NCBI GenBank assembly: GCA_000320605.2
Contig: KB445807.1
Span: 716,461 to 780,460 of the forward strand
Direction of reading: 5' to 3'
Length of the DNA stretch: 64,000 nt
Origin: Gelatoporia subvermispora B
Taxonomy: Eukaryota > Basidiomycota > Agaricomycetes > Polyporales > Gelatoporiaceae
Within the stretch, counting starts at the first letter, position 1; every line of letters starts with the position of its first letter. A model generated the notes under the pieces. The model saw only the letters and a program-made list of their open reading frames with translations. It had not been told where the DNA came from and made no database searches. Both the position numbers and the translations under genes were made by a program. Positions 11,753 to 23,336 of this stretch are shown here, one piece after another.

Positions 11753-11842
11753 GCGTAGTTAGTGATTCACACAATGGTTCTGAGCACGGCTATCACACTT
11801 CCTACGAACAATATCAGACAGTGCCCTCTGCATATATGGAGT
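11753..11842. repeat. 90-bp repeat upstream of family U copy 1
   Basis: Second copy of the repeat at 9360-9449, aligned without length change. It lies just beyond the TATA-like run of the minus-strand family U gene, so it may hold that gene's upstream control sequence. Confidence 0.7.
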
Positions 11843-11959
11843 CTTACGTGCGGGGCCAGCCAAACACATCAATTATAGTAATGAGGTCAGTCGATGCAAT
11901 TTCTCATCTCATTGAGGGTCGCTCTCTCTCATTTTGTCAGGCTTCTCCCGTAGTCTGAC

Positions 11960-12475
11960 CTAGCTGCTAATCAATATACAGATCCAGTTTGTGCAAAGGG
12001 ATATGATACCGATCGCCCTGCCTTCGCAGTATACACGCTGCAGTTCTGCCGGATGATCGATAACTTCCCCGGTAATATGGTTCATCACCTTCACGACTGC
12101 CTTGAGGTCATCGCGCATTTGCACTTCGGGAATACTGTAGTCGAGGTAATTATAACAAATGGTCACGTCACGATGTTCGTTTGTTTTGTTAACTCGGCCT
12201 CTTGTCACGTCACAAACAGGGTGCCTTCGGACCATGAAATAGGTTAAGAGTGCTCAGAAAGGTCTGTAAATCGCAGAAAACACCAAATTTTGCCTACTGC
12301 GAGCCCTATGGGCTCGCAGATCCTCATATTTGATGGTTTCCATCCCTTTTTATGATTTTGTCATGGCCCCGAGGGCCGAATTTGTTACGATTTCGACCTG
12401 TTTGTTAGGTCACATGGTCACAGCCGTTTGTTATAATTACCTCGACTACAGTATATCCAAGGCCGAGGGCAAGCG
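11960..12475 (-). pseudogene. Broken family U copy 2 split by an inserted element
   Basis: On the minus strand the piece begins at Q-A-L-A-L-G-L-G-Y (from about 12475), is interrupted by the element at 12135-12451, and resumes as V-Q-M-R-D-D-L-K followed by V-M-N-H-I-T-G-E-V-I-D-H-P and S-L-C-T-N-W. It then runs into unrelated sequence and a stop at 11960. The first exon and the final K-E-Y-L-G-E-x-E-D-P-K-W segment are missing. It is a partial duplicate of the neighbouring gene, not a working copy. Confidence 0.85.
12135..12451. mobile_element. MITE-like element, 317 bp, TA target duplication
   Basis: The ends are perfect 25-bp inverted repeats starting CTGTAGTCGAGGTAATTATA and continuing ACAAA. 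TA at 12133-12134 and TA at 12452-12453 flank it. Removing the element plus one TA restores the family U sequence base for base in length compared with the intact copy at 11250-11270. No protein is encoded, so it is non-autonomous. TA duplication points to a Tc1/mariner-type transposase acting in trans, but the ends are not a family I can name. Confidence 0.85.
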
Positions 12476-13025
12476 CCTGTCAATGTGACTAGCTTGGGGC
12501 TGTCTGCCTGAAGGTGTGAGTCCGGGGCATAGGTAGGACCTTGTGCTTGTCAAGGTTGCCAGTGCGCCTGCGCGCCCCTCTAATTGCAGCAAGCGCCAGC
12601 CATTTGTAACAAACACAACCAAGCAAAAGACACGGGTGTCTCAGTCGCCTACTCCACGTACCGCCAACAGTTCCAGATTTCATCTAAGGAGACGCGGGGT
12701 TCGGCATCAGCGAGGACGGGGAGTGCGGAGAAGATAATTGTAGTCCTAGAAGATCATCAACTAACAGAGGCAGAGCTTGTGGCATGTCGTAGCGTAGTGT
12801 TTACTACACCGAGTGCCGCGTGCTGGGCGCTGCTCAGTGCTTGGTCTTCTTGGCAGTGAGCACCGCCTCGATCGGACATGATCGAGCCTCCGATCACGTT
12901 CAACTCATGCTTTGCTGCCTCCATCTGAAATCCTCTTCTTCTCTCGCTTTCCTCTGGCCTAGTTTTGATCCTCTCTCCTCTGTGCATCCTGATCATGGTA
13001 TGACACCCTCAGAGCGCTTCGTGAA
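12476..13025. other. Intergenic, no gene seen
   Basis: About 0.55 kb between the family U fragment and tRNA-Gln. No supported gene. Confidence 0.5.
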
Positions 13026-13139
13026 GGCGCTATAGTGTAGTGGTTATCACTTGGGATTCTGACCACCGGAGACAGTCGCTGACCACCGCACAACATGGTT
13101 CTCCTTCCCAAAACCCAGGTTCGAGCCCTGGTAGCGCCT
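13026..13139 (+). tRNA. tRNA-Gln(CUG) with 42-nt intron
   Basis: The acceptor stem GGCGCTA pairs fully with TAGCGCC, followed by discriminator T. The anticodon stem TGGGA (13052-13056) pairs with TCCCA (13106-13110), leaving the loop TTCTGA-T with anticodon CTG at 13059-13061. The intron 13063-13104 lies one base after the anticodon. T arm CCAGG-TTCGAGC-CCTGG is intact. Confidence 0.9.
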
Positions 13140-13971
13140 GTGTAATATTGGAGGCAGTACTCCAATATTTTAGCTCTCTTTTTGGCGCTATTAACGTACT
13201 CAACTCGGTTCAAGCTGGCAGTTTAGCCCCATTGTGTACCACAAGTCACATTCGGATGACATGACGATGGGAGTGTGGCAACCGTAGCCCATCTTATCAA
13301 GGACTTCCATAAGACTGCACTCATCGTATGGGGATCTGAAGGTCGTGCACCTCCAGCACTACCTGATCGACACTGCGCGCCACTCTTCCACCTCCCGCTT
13401 ATCCATGAATTTTCCCTAATTAGCTCTGGACCCACGCCGTGCTTTAGGTTTACCAGTGTGGACTGCAGCCCTGCCTCGTGCTAGTCGCGATGCGTGAGAC
13501 TGTGCGTGCGGCTCGATGAGTCGATACGCGCTGATACGACGACATCATCTCGGGGAATGGGCTCTGCGAGTAGTCTTCTGGTGCTCTCATCTACTGCGTC
13601 ACGCAATTGTCGAAATATGTCATAAAACCGACGTCTTATTGATACATGCCCAACAACATAGCCGGTCTCTCAAATTTGTCCACATGCGTCACTACATCAG
13701 ACATCGCTGGACAAACCCAAATAAAGAAGGACAGAAGCCCGGATTAGAACTGCCTCCTAGCGCTGCACAGCCTCAGATGCATCGCAATTTCTCAGAGGCA
13801 TTGTGCTTGAACACCTATGAATACTCCAGTCGGGACTCGGAACATACCATCATACAGTTATGTGATTACACAGTACCTCGCCAATCAATTGCGATTCCTG
13901 CCTTCATTTGTCGACTCGATGAACTGTATGTCAGATTGACCTGTCTACCGTAAAGTACTGCCCTCAAAGGC
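13140..13971. other. Intergenic, no gene seen
   Basis: About 0.8 kb between tRNA-Gln and the end of TMB copy 3. One open frame of 145 codons at 13516-13953 has no recognisable features and is probably chance. Confidence 0.45.
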
Positions 13972-15587
13972 CTAATCTGATATGTCCGATATTTTCAATG
14001 TGATCAGACCGACAGTGCGTCCTTTGCCCGCGAACCACTCTTTCATCTCCACACTGGCCAAATCTTGTTCCGTGGGCGAATATAGAGTAGAATACCATAT
14101 GTGCCTCAGTACCATTTTCTTGCACTCTAACCCAACATCGCCTTTTGCGTGATCGTGGTAACCCTCTAACATGCGCTCAAACGGGGAATGCTTCAGCAAC
14201 AAAGAGCCTTGTTCTATCGTGGACCACATGAGGTGCGACCAATTTCGCCTCCTCAAGAGCGTGTGTCGGATGTACCCTTCAGGTGCTATGTCCCAGGTGA
14301 GATCAGTATCAGTATCGACGGCACCAAACGGTCTCGCATCAATGCTGCGGATGTCGATCATGTAAGGGCGGGTTCCACCGCGACCCAAAGTGGTATTTAG
14401 GCGAACCGTCTTGAGTTCGATGAAGCTGCATATGGTGCGTGCCATCAGCATGTTGACGAGTACCTCAATATCAATATCGAAAATACCCACCCGTCAAATA
14501 CTGTATACGCTGAAATTTCCGTGGCACTTGCCCCTTCATCATGCAATACCTGCAACTCCGCGCTGATCGGTGCGTTCGACGTGTTAAGATTGAGTGAGTC
14601 CGATACCATGAATCGACCTTGAATAGAAGCATTTGACGCATGTATAGCTGCGTGGCCGACAGCGAGGCTCTACAAAAGAGTCAGGATCAGGGCACAGCTC
14701 GGGATGATTCTGGGTCCTCACCTTCGAGTTGATTGGTCGTCCCGAAGAGCTCAAAGTCAATGAGTCAAACCAGACGCTGTCTTCCAAGTTACCGAACTCG
14801 AAGCCAAAGTTGGGCATGCTCGCGTTGAGACTGTTGACTCGGGTCGGCACGTCCCACGAGCTACCCGGTGGAATGATTATTATGATGGTCAAGTTGACTC
14901 CGTCTGAATAATCGTCTAAATCCTGAGGGCTCTGTAGCGTATGTGAGGAGATGTTCGGAGCAGCGTGAGGATTTTTACATACTATAATTTCGATGCCATG
15001 CTGATTCTCGTCAGGATGGCCGAGACAAATCGAAACCCTGTCCAACGCTGCTTCGTCCGTATACTCTGCAAATATTCGGACTGCGATGGATTCCGGATCT
15101 CCACTGGCATAGCCCGGGCTCACGACATGAACCTGTCCGTGCTGGATAGAACCACGGGAGACAAGGTGTAAGACGTCGGACGCCAGCGGCAATTTGAATA
15201 ATGCTTCTGCCCTGAGCCTTGGCTTCCTGCTCTTCATCCAGAGAGCCTTGTCAATACACTTGTGATGCGACTCCAGGTACCCAGACATATGCACCACGTC
15301 GTAAGCAGGAAATGAACACAGAAACTGGTGAACGAACATTAGCAGGCAGTTAATACGGAGTCGAATGTGAAGCGAACAGGTGTAGTGCGTCTCTTCATTA
15401 TGGTCCGCAAGCATGCAGCGAGCAGAAGTGCGCCGCCAAATGCATACAGGAGCGGCATGAACTGGAGGCGCCTCTTTGTCCGCGTCCCCGTCTTCTCTGC
15501 TTCCACGCTGGGGGCGACGGACGAGACGGGAAGCGGGAGACAATGCTTGCTATCGGTCAAGTGTTCGGTATCCTTCAAGTCCTCCAT
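13972..15587 (-). CDS. TMB family membrane protein, copy 3 (most diverged)
   Basis: Exons 15587-15378, 15324-14983, 14931-14722, 14669-14491 and 14425-13972 give 464 residues. The helix is at about 43-60 behind T-K-R-R. Exons 2 to 4 keep the family layout, including S-N-A-P-I in exon 4. Exon 5 is unlike the other copies: the R-T-S-N repeats, the W-E-G strand and the D-P-(S/A)-G-x-G-R segment are gone, yet the frame is open to the stop at about the usual length, so the change looks like fast divergence, not decay. The end of exon 1 is uncertain: GTTCGC at 15377 gives a 53-nt intron, while GTATTA further on gives only 32 nt. Confidence 0.75.
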
Positions 15588-16078
15588 GGTCTGTTGGATC
15601 GCAGCCGACAGCTGCTGCGACGGATTATAAGAGTTTCAGGTAGAGTCATCAGGGCCGCGCAGACTCCGTCGTGGGGTCCTGTGTTTGAGTTCCGTCAGTA
15701 ATTTCACAGTAAGCTGCCACATGAGATTGACGCGGACGCCCATGTTTGAACTGGGCTGTGTCGAAATGATTACTTTATGCCACCCTCGATGATCTTAGCT
15801 GCATTAGAGGAAGTGGAGCACCTTAATTTGTTGTTTTGTAAATAGACAGGATGGTCTACGTCGGAATTACAGAAGGTATTTCAGGCATTCTTATCTGCAT
15901 CACCACAACTTGACAGGCGGCGTGCGACGGAGGCCAGATTGAGAGAAGACCAGAGTCCGATTCCAAACCAAATGCAGTCCATCAGAGCCGAGGACCAGTA
16001 CAATTGGCATCCTGTGAACGTTCGAACCGCAATATATCATGAGCGTCATACAGGCGAGTGATTGTGTTCAGCGTCGAG
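15588..16078. other. Spacer between TMB copies 4 and 3
   Basis: About 0.5 kb; upstream region of copy 3 and 3' flank of copy 4. No gene is seen. Confidence 0.5.
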
Positions 16079-17735
16079 CTAGACGTAGAGCTTGAGCGGC
16101 GAGTTGGACGTCCCGATGTTCACTCTGCCAACAGTCCTCCGCCCCTCCTCCCACTCCGCAAAGCCCTCCACGTGGCCCCTGGTTACGCCGCGCACGAACG
16201 CGCGGCGTATGCGTCCCTGGCCCGCGGGGTCCGGGATGTCCGTGTGCACGTCAACGGAGGATGTGAAGAGGCTCGAGGTGCGCACGTCGAACGTGCCCTC
16301 CCAGGTCGGGGATAGCGCGACAGTTACCGGCGAGTTCGACGTCTCCGCAGTAAGCGCGAGCGCGTGCCCGACTGGTGCACTGCGCGTGGAGACATCGATC
16401 GGCGCGTTGGACGTGCGTGCGTCGACCGTGAAAGTACCGTCCGTGCCGTTCGCGCTGGTCGAGTTCAACTCGATGATGGTATCAATGCGACTGAGAGATA
16501 ATATAAGGATGGCCATCATTGTCTGATGCATGCGATGGCAGACGTACCTATTCGAGGTGTAGGCCAAGAGCTCCGTAGGGCTGCCCTCGTTGTCATTGAA
16601 CATGAATACGGTGGCCTTAATGGGGGCGTTCGACGTCCGCAGGGCCAGGCGGCTAGAGGTATTGAAAGTTCCCTCGATCATCGCGTTCGTCGTGCTCACA
16701 ACACCTTCAATAGCGTTGAGCGACTAGGATGCAATGAGCAAATGTGCTCAGGAAACCATCGGTACATTAATTGACTGACGTTTGCGACGATGGGCAGGAG
16801 CGACGTGCTCAGAGAGACGCTTTCGAAAAGTACAGTTTGCATGTCATGAACACGATGCATGAACAACGGCATGTCCGTCGTAAACTCCTTGATTATAGTC
16901 GGAACGCCTGCAGAACCAGGAGGTAGCTTCACGTCGATCTCGATGTTCGTGTGCCACTTGCTTCCGATCATAGTGGGCGGGCTCTATTTCAATCATTAGT
17001 GTCTATTTACAGGCTGCTGATAAAGACAAAAAACATACAAAGATACCGACACCAATTCCACCTTCCGGAGGGCTGAGCAAGCATACTTTGGTCCTGTTGA
17101 GGGCGTCCTCATGCGCATACTGCATCCGGACGTGCACGACCATCTTGTCCGATCCTTCCTCTCCCGAGCTTGATATCGTGACCTTGCCATGAGAGAGCGC
17201 TCCGCGCGCGACGAGATATAGCAGGTCCGAGTCCACGGGGAGCTCAAATGTTGTCGCCGCAATGTGCTTCAGGTCACGGTTCGGGTTGTACAGGTCGTCC
17301 AATTCCATGCGGCCCTTCTGCCAGTCTGCCAAGTCGATACAGTCGCGCAGAACTTCAGGGTCGAGCTCGGTCTCGAAGATCCGCTGCATTGTGAGCAGGA
17401 TGTGGTGAGTTGATGAGCAAGGCAATGTCACGCTACGAACTCACGTTGAACCATGCGAAGTGGCGCAGGAACACGGGCAGGCAGATGAGCAGCAGGAGCG
17501 TGGTGCAGAACGCCAGGCAGACACGATGGCACCTGCGGGCGCAGTTCCTCTTCTTCTCGGCCTTCACGGGGCGAACTGAGATCTGCGTGTTAACCCAAAG
17601 GGGTCCGCCCAGCTCAGGATCATCGGTATAGCGAGGATAATCGGTATAGGGAGGCAAAGATGCAGAGAGCTCTTCGGAGGGAACAGACAGCAGGGGCTTG
17701 CGTTTGTTGTCAGAAGATTGGTCGTGGTCGATCAT
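16079..17735 (-). CDS. TMB family membrane protein, copy 4
   Basis: Exons 17735-17445, 17383-17039, 16983-16780, 16723-16548 and 16490-16079 give 475 residues. The tail has L-P-P-Y at 27-30 and K-K-R-N-C-A-R-R before the helix at about 72-90. The outer part shows five clear repeats of the type (R/E)-T-S-N-(A/S)-P, then P-T-W-E-G-T-F and D-P-A-G-Q-G-R. Exon 4 (176 nt) and exon 5 (412 nt) have exactly the lengths found in copy 1. Of the three copies in this cluster it is the closest to copy 1. Confidence 0.84.
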
Positions 17736-19434
17736 TGTCGTATATGGTTCTGCGAACGAAAAAAATGGTGTGGAGAGACAAGTTATAGCTAAACACAGGC
17801 GGTTGTGAGGTCAGGGCGATGGTGTCGAAGATAAACTGCGCAGGCTGCGGGCGGCGTGGCTCCGTGTGGAGCCGAGTCCAGACGATATCGAGTTTCGCCA
17901 AATCTATGAGGGTCCCTGCCGCAGGCCCGCAGTAGTTTCGGGACCGCGACAGCCGGTCTTAGAGGGACTGCGATCAGCTTCTCAGCCCATCCGAGGGCCA
18001 GCGAGCCTCGTGACGAACCTGGCAGATGAGTGCGACCAAAATGTATGGCTTGTGTTGTGGCATATGAAGGATGATGGGATCTTGCAATTGCCTATGTCTC
18101 TTACTTACTGTGCAGCGACGCTTGTCAAGTGTGCGCATAGCAAGAACTAAGCTAGATCTCCGATTGCGCACGACTGCGTTGCGGCGACTGCGGCAGATAC
18201 GTACCCCGCGGCGCCTAATCCACAACATGCACCTTAGACGAGCTGCAGCTGACTCTCTGAGCATGCTGAGTCAACATCTTCGGATACAACGCGTCACACT
18301 CGCATTTGAGTCGACGTGTTTCTTCCTCCAAGTGTACTGCGCGGTCTGCCATGACTCACGAGATTACTCCCACTCACGCTATACCATGCTGGGAAGACTG
18401 GTAAATCTTCGACTGCGTAGTGCCGAGACCTGGTATCCTCTCTCTGCATATGGCTGTCCAGAACGAGGAACTGTTGAAAAATCTAAGCTGCCGCGAGCGG
18501 CGACAGAGGTAACTGAATTCTAATGCCGCTTACATCGGAGAAGAAGGCGCTTAGATTATGTTGAATCCTGATCTTATCGATCGTCCCCCCAGGTGACGGC
18601 CGCGAACCCTGGCGTGAACATCCCCCTCCTGTCTCTTCTTTCCGACTTTCTTGCCACAACATCCTTCAAACAGATCTGACTATCCGCGAGCAGTCCAGTA
18701 GATTTACCACACATGAAAAGCGAACCAGCGCAGCGAGATGCTTCTGCCACTGTCAAGTTGCTCCTGATTTTCTTTTGAATTTCGACACATTTCAGCGTTG
18801 ACAGCCCGAATCACAGGGATTGTATAACCCGATCTGACCTTCTGACATGTCTGCGAAACGAGGCAATAGGATCACAACGGAAACCTGGAACCATATACCG
18901 GGCACAAATTCTCTGATTGGAGTAGGCTTCTGCATTATCTCGGCGCCTTAACTCCAAGGACGGGAACCAGCGCCTTTGCTCTATGCCTCAGGCCTCTAAG
19001 GGCAAATTCTGTCTAGTTCCAAGTGGCCTTACGACCTCTCTGTGGGATAACAACTCACGCACGGGTCGGCTTTAACTGGGCTATAATGCGGGACTCTGTC
19101 TCTAAATGTTCTCAGAGTGGGTTTGATTCCAACTCAACGAATGACTTGGACTGCATCCGGATCGTGTTGCCCACAGCTCAAAATGTCTCTCCGGCGCCAT
19201 TTTGAGGAACCTGTGCAACTCATTGCTCTTGTCATCTAGGGCTGCTTCTTCACACTTCCCAGAGGCGGCCTATATCTAGTTCCGCCTCCGTGACCCAGGC
19301 ACGCTGTATTAGTACTGTCTGCTTCTGTATTCGGAGAGGATAGCCTTTCCAATACAAACCCAACCTAGAATCCGGATATCTTCAGTGCTGTATGAGATCT
19401 GGCCCCGCAAGCTCATCCTGCATCCCTTAAACCT
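17736..19434. other. Gene-poor region
   Basis: About 1.7 kb between divergent TMB copy 4 and the DUF6699-BAG gene. Both promoters should be near its ends. The middle holds only short frames without support. Confidence 0.5.
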
Positions 19435-21078
19435 ATGCCACATCCTCTTCACGCACGGTCAGCTTCAGATGGTGGGGGGCAGCCACCAAGATGGCCGCAG
19501 CCTGCCTTCCCTCCGGGTGTTTATCTGCAACCGCCTCATCCATACTATGGTTATGCACACCCACAGGTCGTCCCCGGATACCCGCCATCTACTGTTCCTA
19601 GTGTCTACCCACTGCCAGCAGGTCCTAGGTCAGGTCGCGGGGGTCCCCAGGGTGCATGGACGCCCGGGTCCACCAGATCGCAACCCATGGTCTTCGTGAC
19701 TCCCTGGTTCGGGCCCACTGCTACGTTGTGGCCGGGTGGCTACTATACGCCACATGGGATGGGCGCACCGCTTCCGCCATCGCCCATCCGTCGATCGTCA
19801 TCGGCACCTCATGAGCCGACCTTCCGTCATGATGAAGCGAAGCACTTTGACAAGATCGACAAGTTCGCTGGGGGGCCCAACTGTGCGCACGTAGTATCAA
19901 CTATCTCAGATGTGTAGCTCTGACTTCGGCATGTGCTAGACGGGCCCGTCCTCGAGCCCCTCGTCCTCAAGAAGCTTAATGTGAAGCCTGATATCAATCC
20001 CCTTCTTGGCCCACAGAAAGAAGGAAGTCCTCATCTTACATGGAACATGCTCTTCCCCACCGCACAGTGCCAGCGCTCTGATGAGGATCCCCGTACTTCC
20101 TGGCGTGAAGGCCGCGACGCACCCGCCACCTGGCCTCGCGTCATGCGCTTACAGATCGTCTCCAAGGCCTTCCCGTGGGTCTTCGACATCCATGCGTTCA
20201 ACTCAGCAACCGGCGTGACGTGCGGCGACCTCCTCGACAGAATCCACCTTTGCCTACAAGAGCGCGTCTCGCAGGCGCAGCTCGACAGCGCCCCGGCGGA
20301 GCTCAAGGGTGTAATGGGCGAGGCATACCGGTATAACCGCTCGCCCGAGCCTGACGTGCCCGGTGGGCGGCTGCCCAACACGATGCTCCGCTGCGACTGG
20401 CTCGCATTCGACACGACGTTCGGGGGCATCGTCAGAAACGACAAGCTCGCGAAGGAGCGCGGAGGTACGCAGGCGCGAGTGACGTTCGAGCTGCTGTGCC
20501 TTGCGCGCGCGCCGGACGCCGCCGCCACCGCAAGGCGCAGACGTCGCGGATTGTCGCAGTCTTCTGCGCGTGTCCCGCGCGGACAAGCGCGACCGCGAGC
20601 GGCCTCTCGCGAGGCCGTTCTCCCCGACCAGCCTTCCCCAGTGGATGTCCCCACTATCAACGTTGAAGATACCACAGTTCCAACTCCTCCCACAGCTCCA
20701 CCACCCCTTTCCCGCTCAACTTCTCAATATCCTCAGACGACGAAGGTGCACGTACCAGAAACGGAGGCACAGGCGCTCGCGCAAATTGAAGGTATACTCC
20801 AACAAATGCGGCAAAGGCTCTTGCCCGACGTAAATCGATTTGTCGCACACATGGATACAGCGCAGAGCACCGGGCGACCGCCGACGGAGCTCGTTGTCAA
20901 TGACCACAATCGGCTTTCCGGGCTGCTTGATGAAACTCTAGCACAGCTTGATGCGGTCCCGGTCAAGCGTTCGGAGGTGCAGAAATGGCGTGAAGCACGC
21001 GAGGTGCGGAGGAGCGCTATACGCGAGGTGCAAGAGTTAATGAGCAAATTCGATCGTGCTTGGTCAAGTGCTGCATAA
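19435..21078 (+). CDS. DUF6699 protein with C-terminal BAG domain
   Basis: Exons 19435-19882 and 19940-21078 encode 528 residues. Residues 1-140 are rich in Pro, Gly and Tyr (P-P-H-P-Y-Y-G-Y) and likely disordered. A DUF6699 domain, common in basidiomycetes and of unknown function, spans about 140-340 with L-T-W-N-M-L-F, D-A-P-A-T-W-P-R and D-V-P-G-G-R-L. After a Ser/Pro/Thr linker comes a helical segment (about 425-525, with L-L-D-E-T-L-A-Q-L-D and a basic last helix) that resembles the BAG domain, which binds the Hsp70 ATPase domain. The splice GTGCGC to CTAG restores P-N-Y-G-P-V-L-E-P. Role is inferred: a possible Hsp70 co-chaperone. Confidence 0.8.
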
Positions 21079-21242
21079 CCATCAGAACCTGAAGCATTGA
21101 GAAATGTGCGAATAAAGGAGGCTGCGGGGACGCCCATTGAATGGCTCGATACACAAATCGTTCTATCACCAGAGATTGAAATCAGGAATATATGTATCTT
21201 TGGATGATCCTCCATAAATTACACAATTTTCGCAAACATTTT

Positions 21243-22848
21243 TCAAACTCGGATCCAAAGAAGTGACGAAGACACAATCTGTGCTTTACTCCCTCTGCGC
21301 TCCTGCCCAGGAACCCACTCTGCATAACCGTTGATCACTCCCTGATCGGTGTTTGCGGTTACGACTACCCTCTCGCGGCCGAGTCCTGCAGGGTCGATGG
21401 CGGTCACCATAGCATCCACCTGTGGCGCAGGTCCACCTGAACTAGAGAGACAGAAAGTGCCCTCCCATGTTGGAGGTAAAAATACCCAAGCTGGCCCGTG
21501 GAGTGTGCTCGTTGTAAGATTGAGTACATGATCTACAGGAGCCTCGAATATCTTGACAAGGAGAGGCGCATTGGTTGTGTGGGCATCGATCATGAAGTCG
21601 CCTTCTGTCCCATCGAGAGAAGTCGACACAAGCGTCGTAGTCAGGTTCATGAGACTGTAGATCACGATGCGTCAATGCCAAGGAACTATAAGGGATACCA
21701 TGCGCATCATACCCGTTGGAGGTCTGCGTCGAAAGCACCGTGGGATTACCATCGGCGCCATTCAACAGCTTCACGCCCGCTTCCGTAAATGCGAAAGCAG
21801 AAAGCATCACGAGTTGACCCGATATTGTGAAGGAGCCTCTGATTTGGTCGTGCCGTGTAGTAAGTATGAGTCGCCGAGCTACGAGTGACTGGTGAGCCCT
21901 CGTTAGCACTGCGCGCTACACCCATAACTAATAGGCTTGGACACACCAAGGCCGTGATGGGCGCATCCACGGTGACCAGCTCGACGGAATCGAAGAATAC
22001 CTCGCCTTCCAGGTCCCCGACTTCGAGAGCGAACTTGATCATGTCTGTCCGAAGGTCCTTCACGAGGGTCGGGATCCCCGCGGAACTTGGAGGAAGCCGA
22101 ACCTCGATGTCGAAATTCGTCCAATATCTTCTTCCACCATCCAGATGTTCGGGGGTCTCCACGGTGGTTAAGGCTTCCACATCGATGGTAGGGTATTGAA
22201 GGAGGCACTCACGTAGACGCCGACGCCGTATTGTCCCCCTGGTCTCACAAGACAGACAGCAGTGTTCTCGAATTCATCGTCATATTTGTAAGACATTGCT
22301 ATATCGACAATCATGCGATCCGAGTCTGCTGGCGCCGTAGCCGTGATACGAACCGAACCCTTCGCGAGGAGTCCCCGAGAGAGCAGATACAACGTGTCTG
22401 ATGAAAGTGGGAGCTCGATGGAAGTAGATGAGATATGTAAAGAGTCTTCCTGGCCACTATCGCGATGTTTTGTCCTTGTCCAATTCGCGAACATCACACA
22501 TGAAGACGGCTTGGGTCGCATCTCAACCTCTGCTGGCTTTCGAGTCTGATACCATATCGGTGAGATTGTAGAAAGGTATAACTTATATAAGAAGGAGCAC
22601 ACCAGTTTTCCAAGATACAAATTGTCTTTGCGTAGTGCATGGCTACAGACCGAAAACAAGAGCGCTAGACCAATTACGAAACAGATCACGCTGCAGCCGA
22701 AGGCTTTGCGGCGAAGTTCATCGTGGGAGGTCGTGTCTAAGGTCAGCTTGTTATCGTCTTGGGATAGTCTATCGATTTTTAGCAAGAAGTTCTCATCGAG
22801 CTTACACGAGCCTCGAATTTGCGCCGATGATTGTTGACCAGCCATCAA
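21243..22848 (-). CDS. TMB family membrane protein, copy 5
   Basis: Exons 22848-22603, 22545-22213, 22156-21947, 21888-21713 and 21654-21243 give 458 residues. The helix is at about 50-69 after L-R-R-K; the tail lacks PPxY. The outer part keeps S-V-E-L-V-T-V-D-A-P-I, Q-T-S-N, P-T-W-E-G-T-F and D-P-A-G-L-G-R, but several T-S-N turns have changed to T-T-N or T-L-H. Exon 3 starts after a GAG acceptor that is unusual but keeps the family frame. Exons 4 and 5 are again 176 and 412 nt. Confidence 0.82.
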
Positions 22849-23336
22849 GCACGACTACTTCCGCCAGTCCTAGAGCTCAAGTGCAAGGGGGTAGTTCAGT
22901 GCAGGAGCAAGCGCACAGAGCTCTCAAGAGTCCATTGTAACTGTATTTGACACTTGACGGGCGTCCCTTGTCCAGACCCTGTCAGGGAGCATGCTCGTGT
23001 GACTCACTATTGGCTAATGCTCGACATTCAAGAGCACGTTCTATGTTACTATCAGCGGCATATCGCCGAGCACACCACTTGATACACCTGCGAGAGATTG
23101 ATAGTATTGCGATGAGGAAGCAGCTAGGCTCAGCGTAGCGGAGGTACACGACCAAGCGCGGTACCGACAAGCGACTGGCGCGTTAGAAAGGACAGCAATA
23201 GGAAATAAGTCACCGATCTGCCAGAGCGAGAGAGAGCGCGAGAGGGGGAACCAGGAAGACAGTCAGGGAAAAGATGGACGCGGAAGGGTATGCGGCCTCG
23301 CGGAGGCAACGTGTCGCGCGCAGGTCGAGCATGGGC
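22849..23336. other. Intergenic, no gene seen
   Basis: About 0.5 kb between the start of TMB copy 5 and the stop of the Tos1-like gene. No supported gene. Confidence 0.5.

Noticed and set aside
12135..12451. Inverted repeat considered as a transcription terminator
   Set aside because: The 25-bp ends lie about 270 bp apart, are flanked by TA, and excision restores a gene; a mobile element explains this better.
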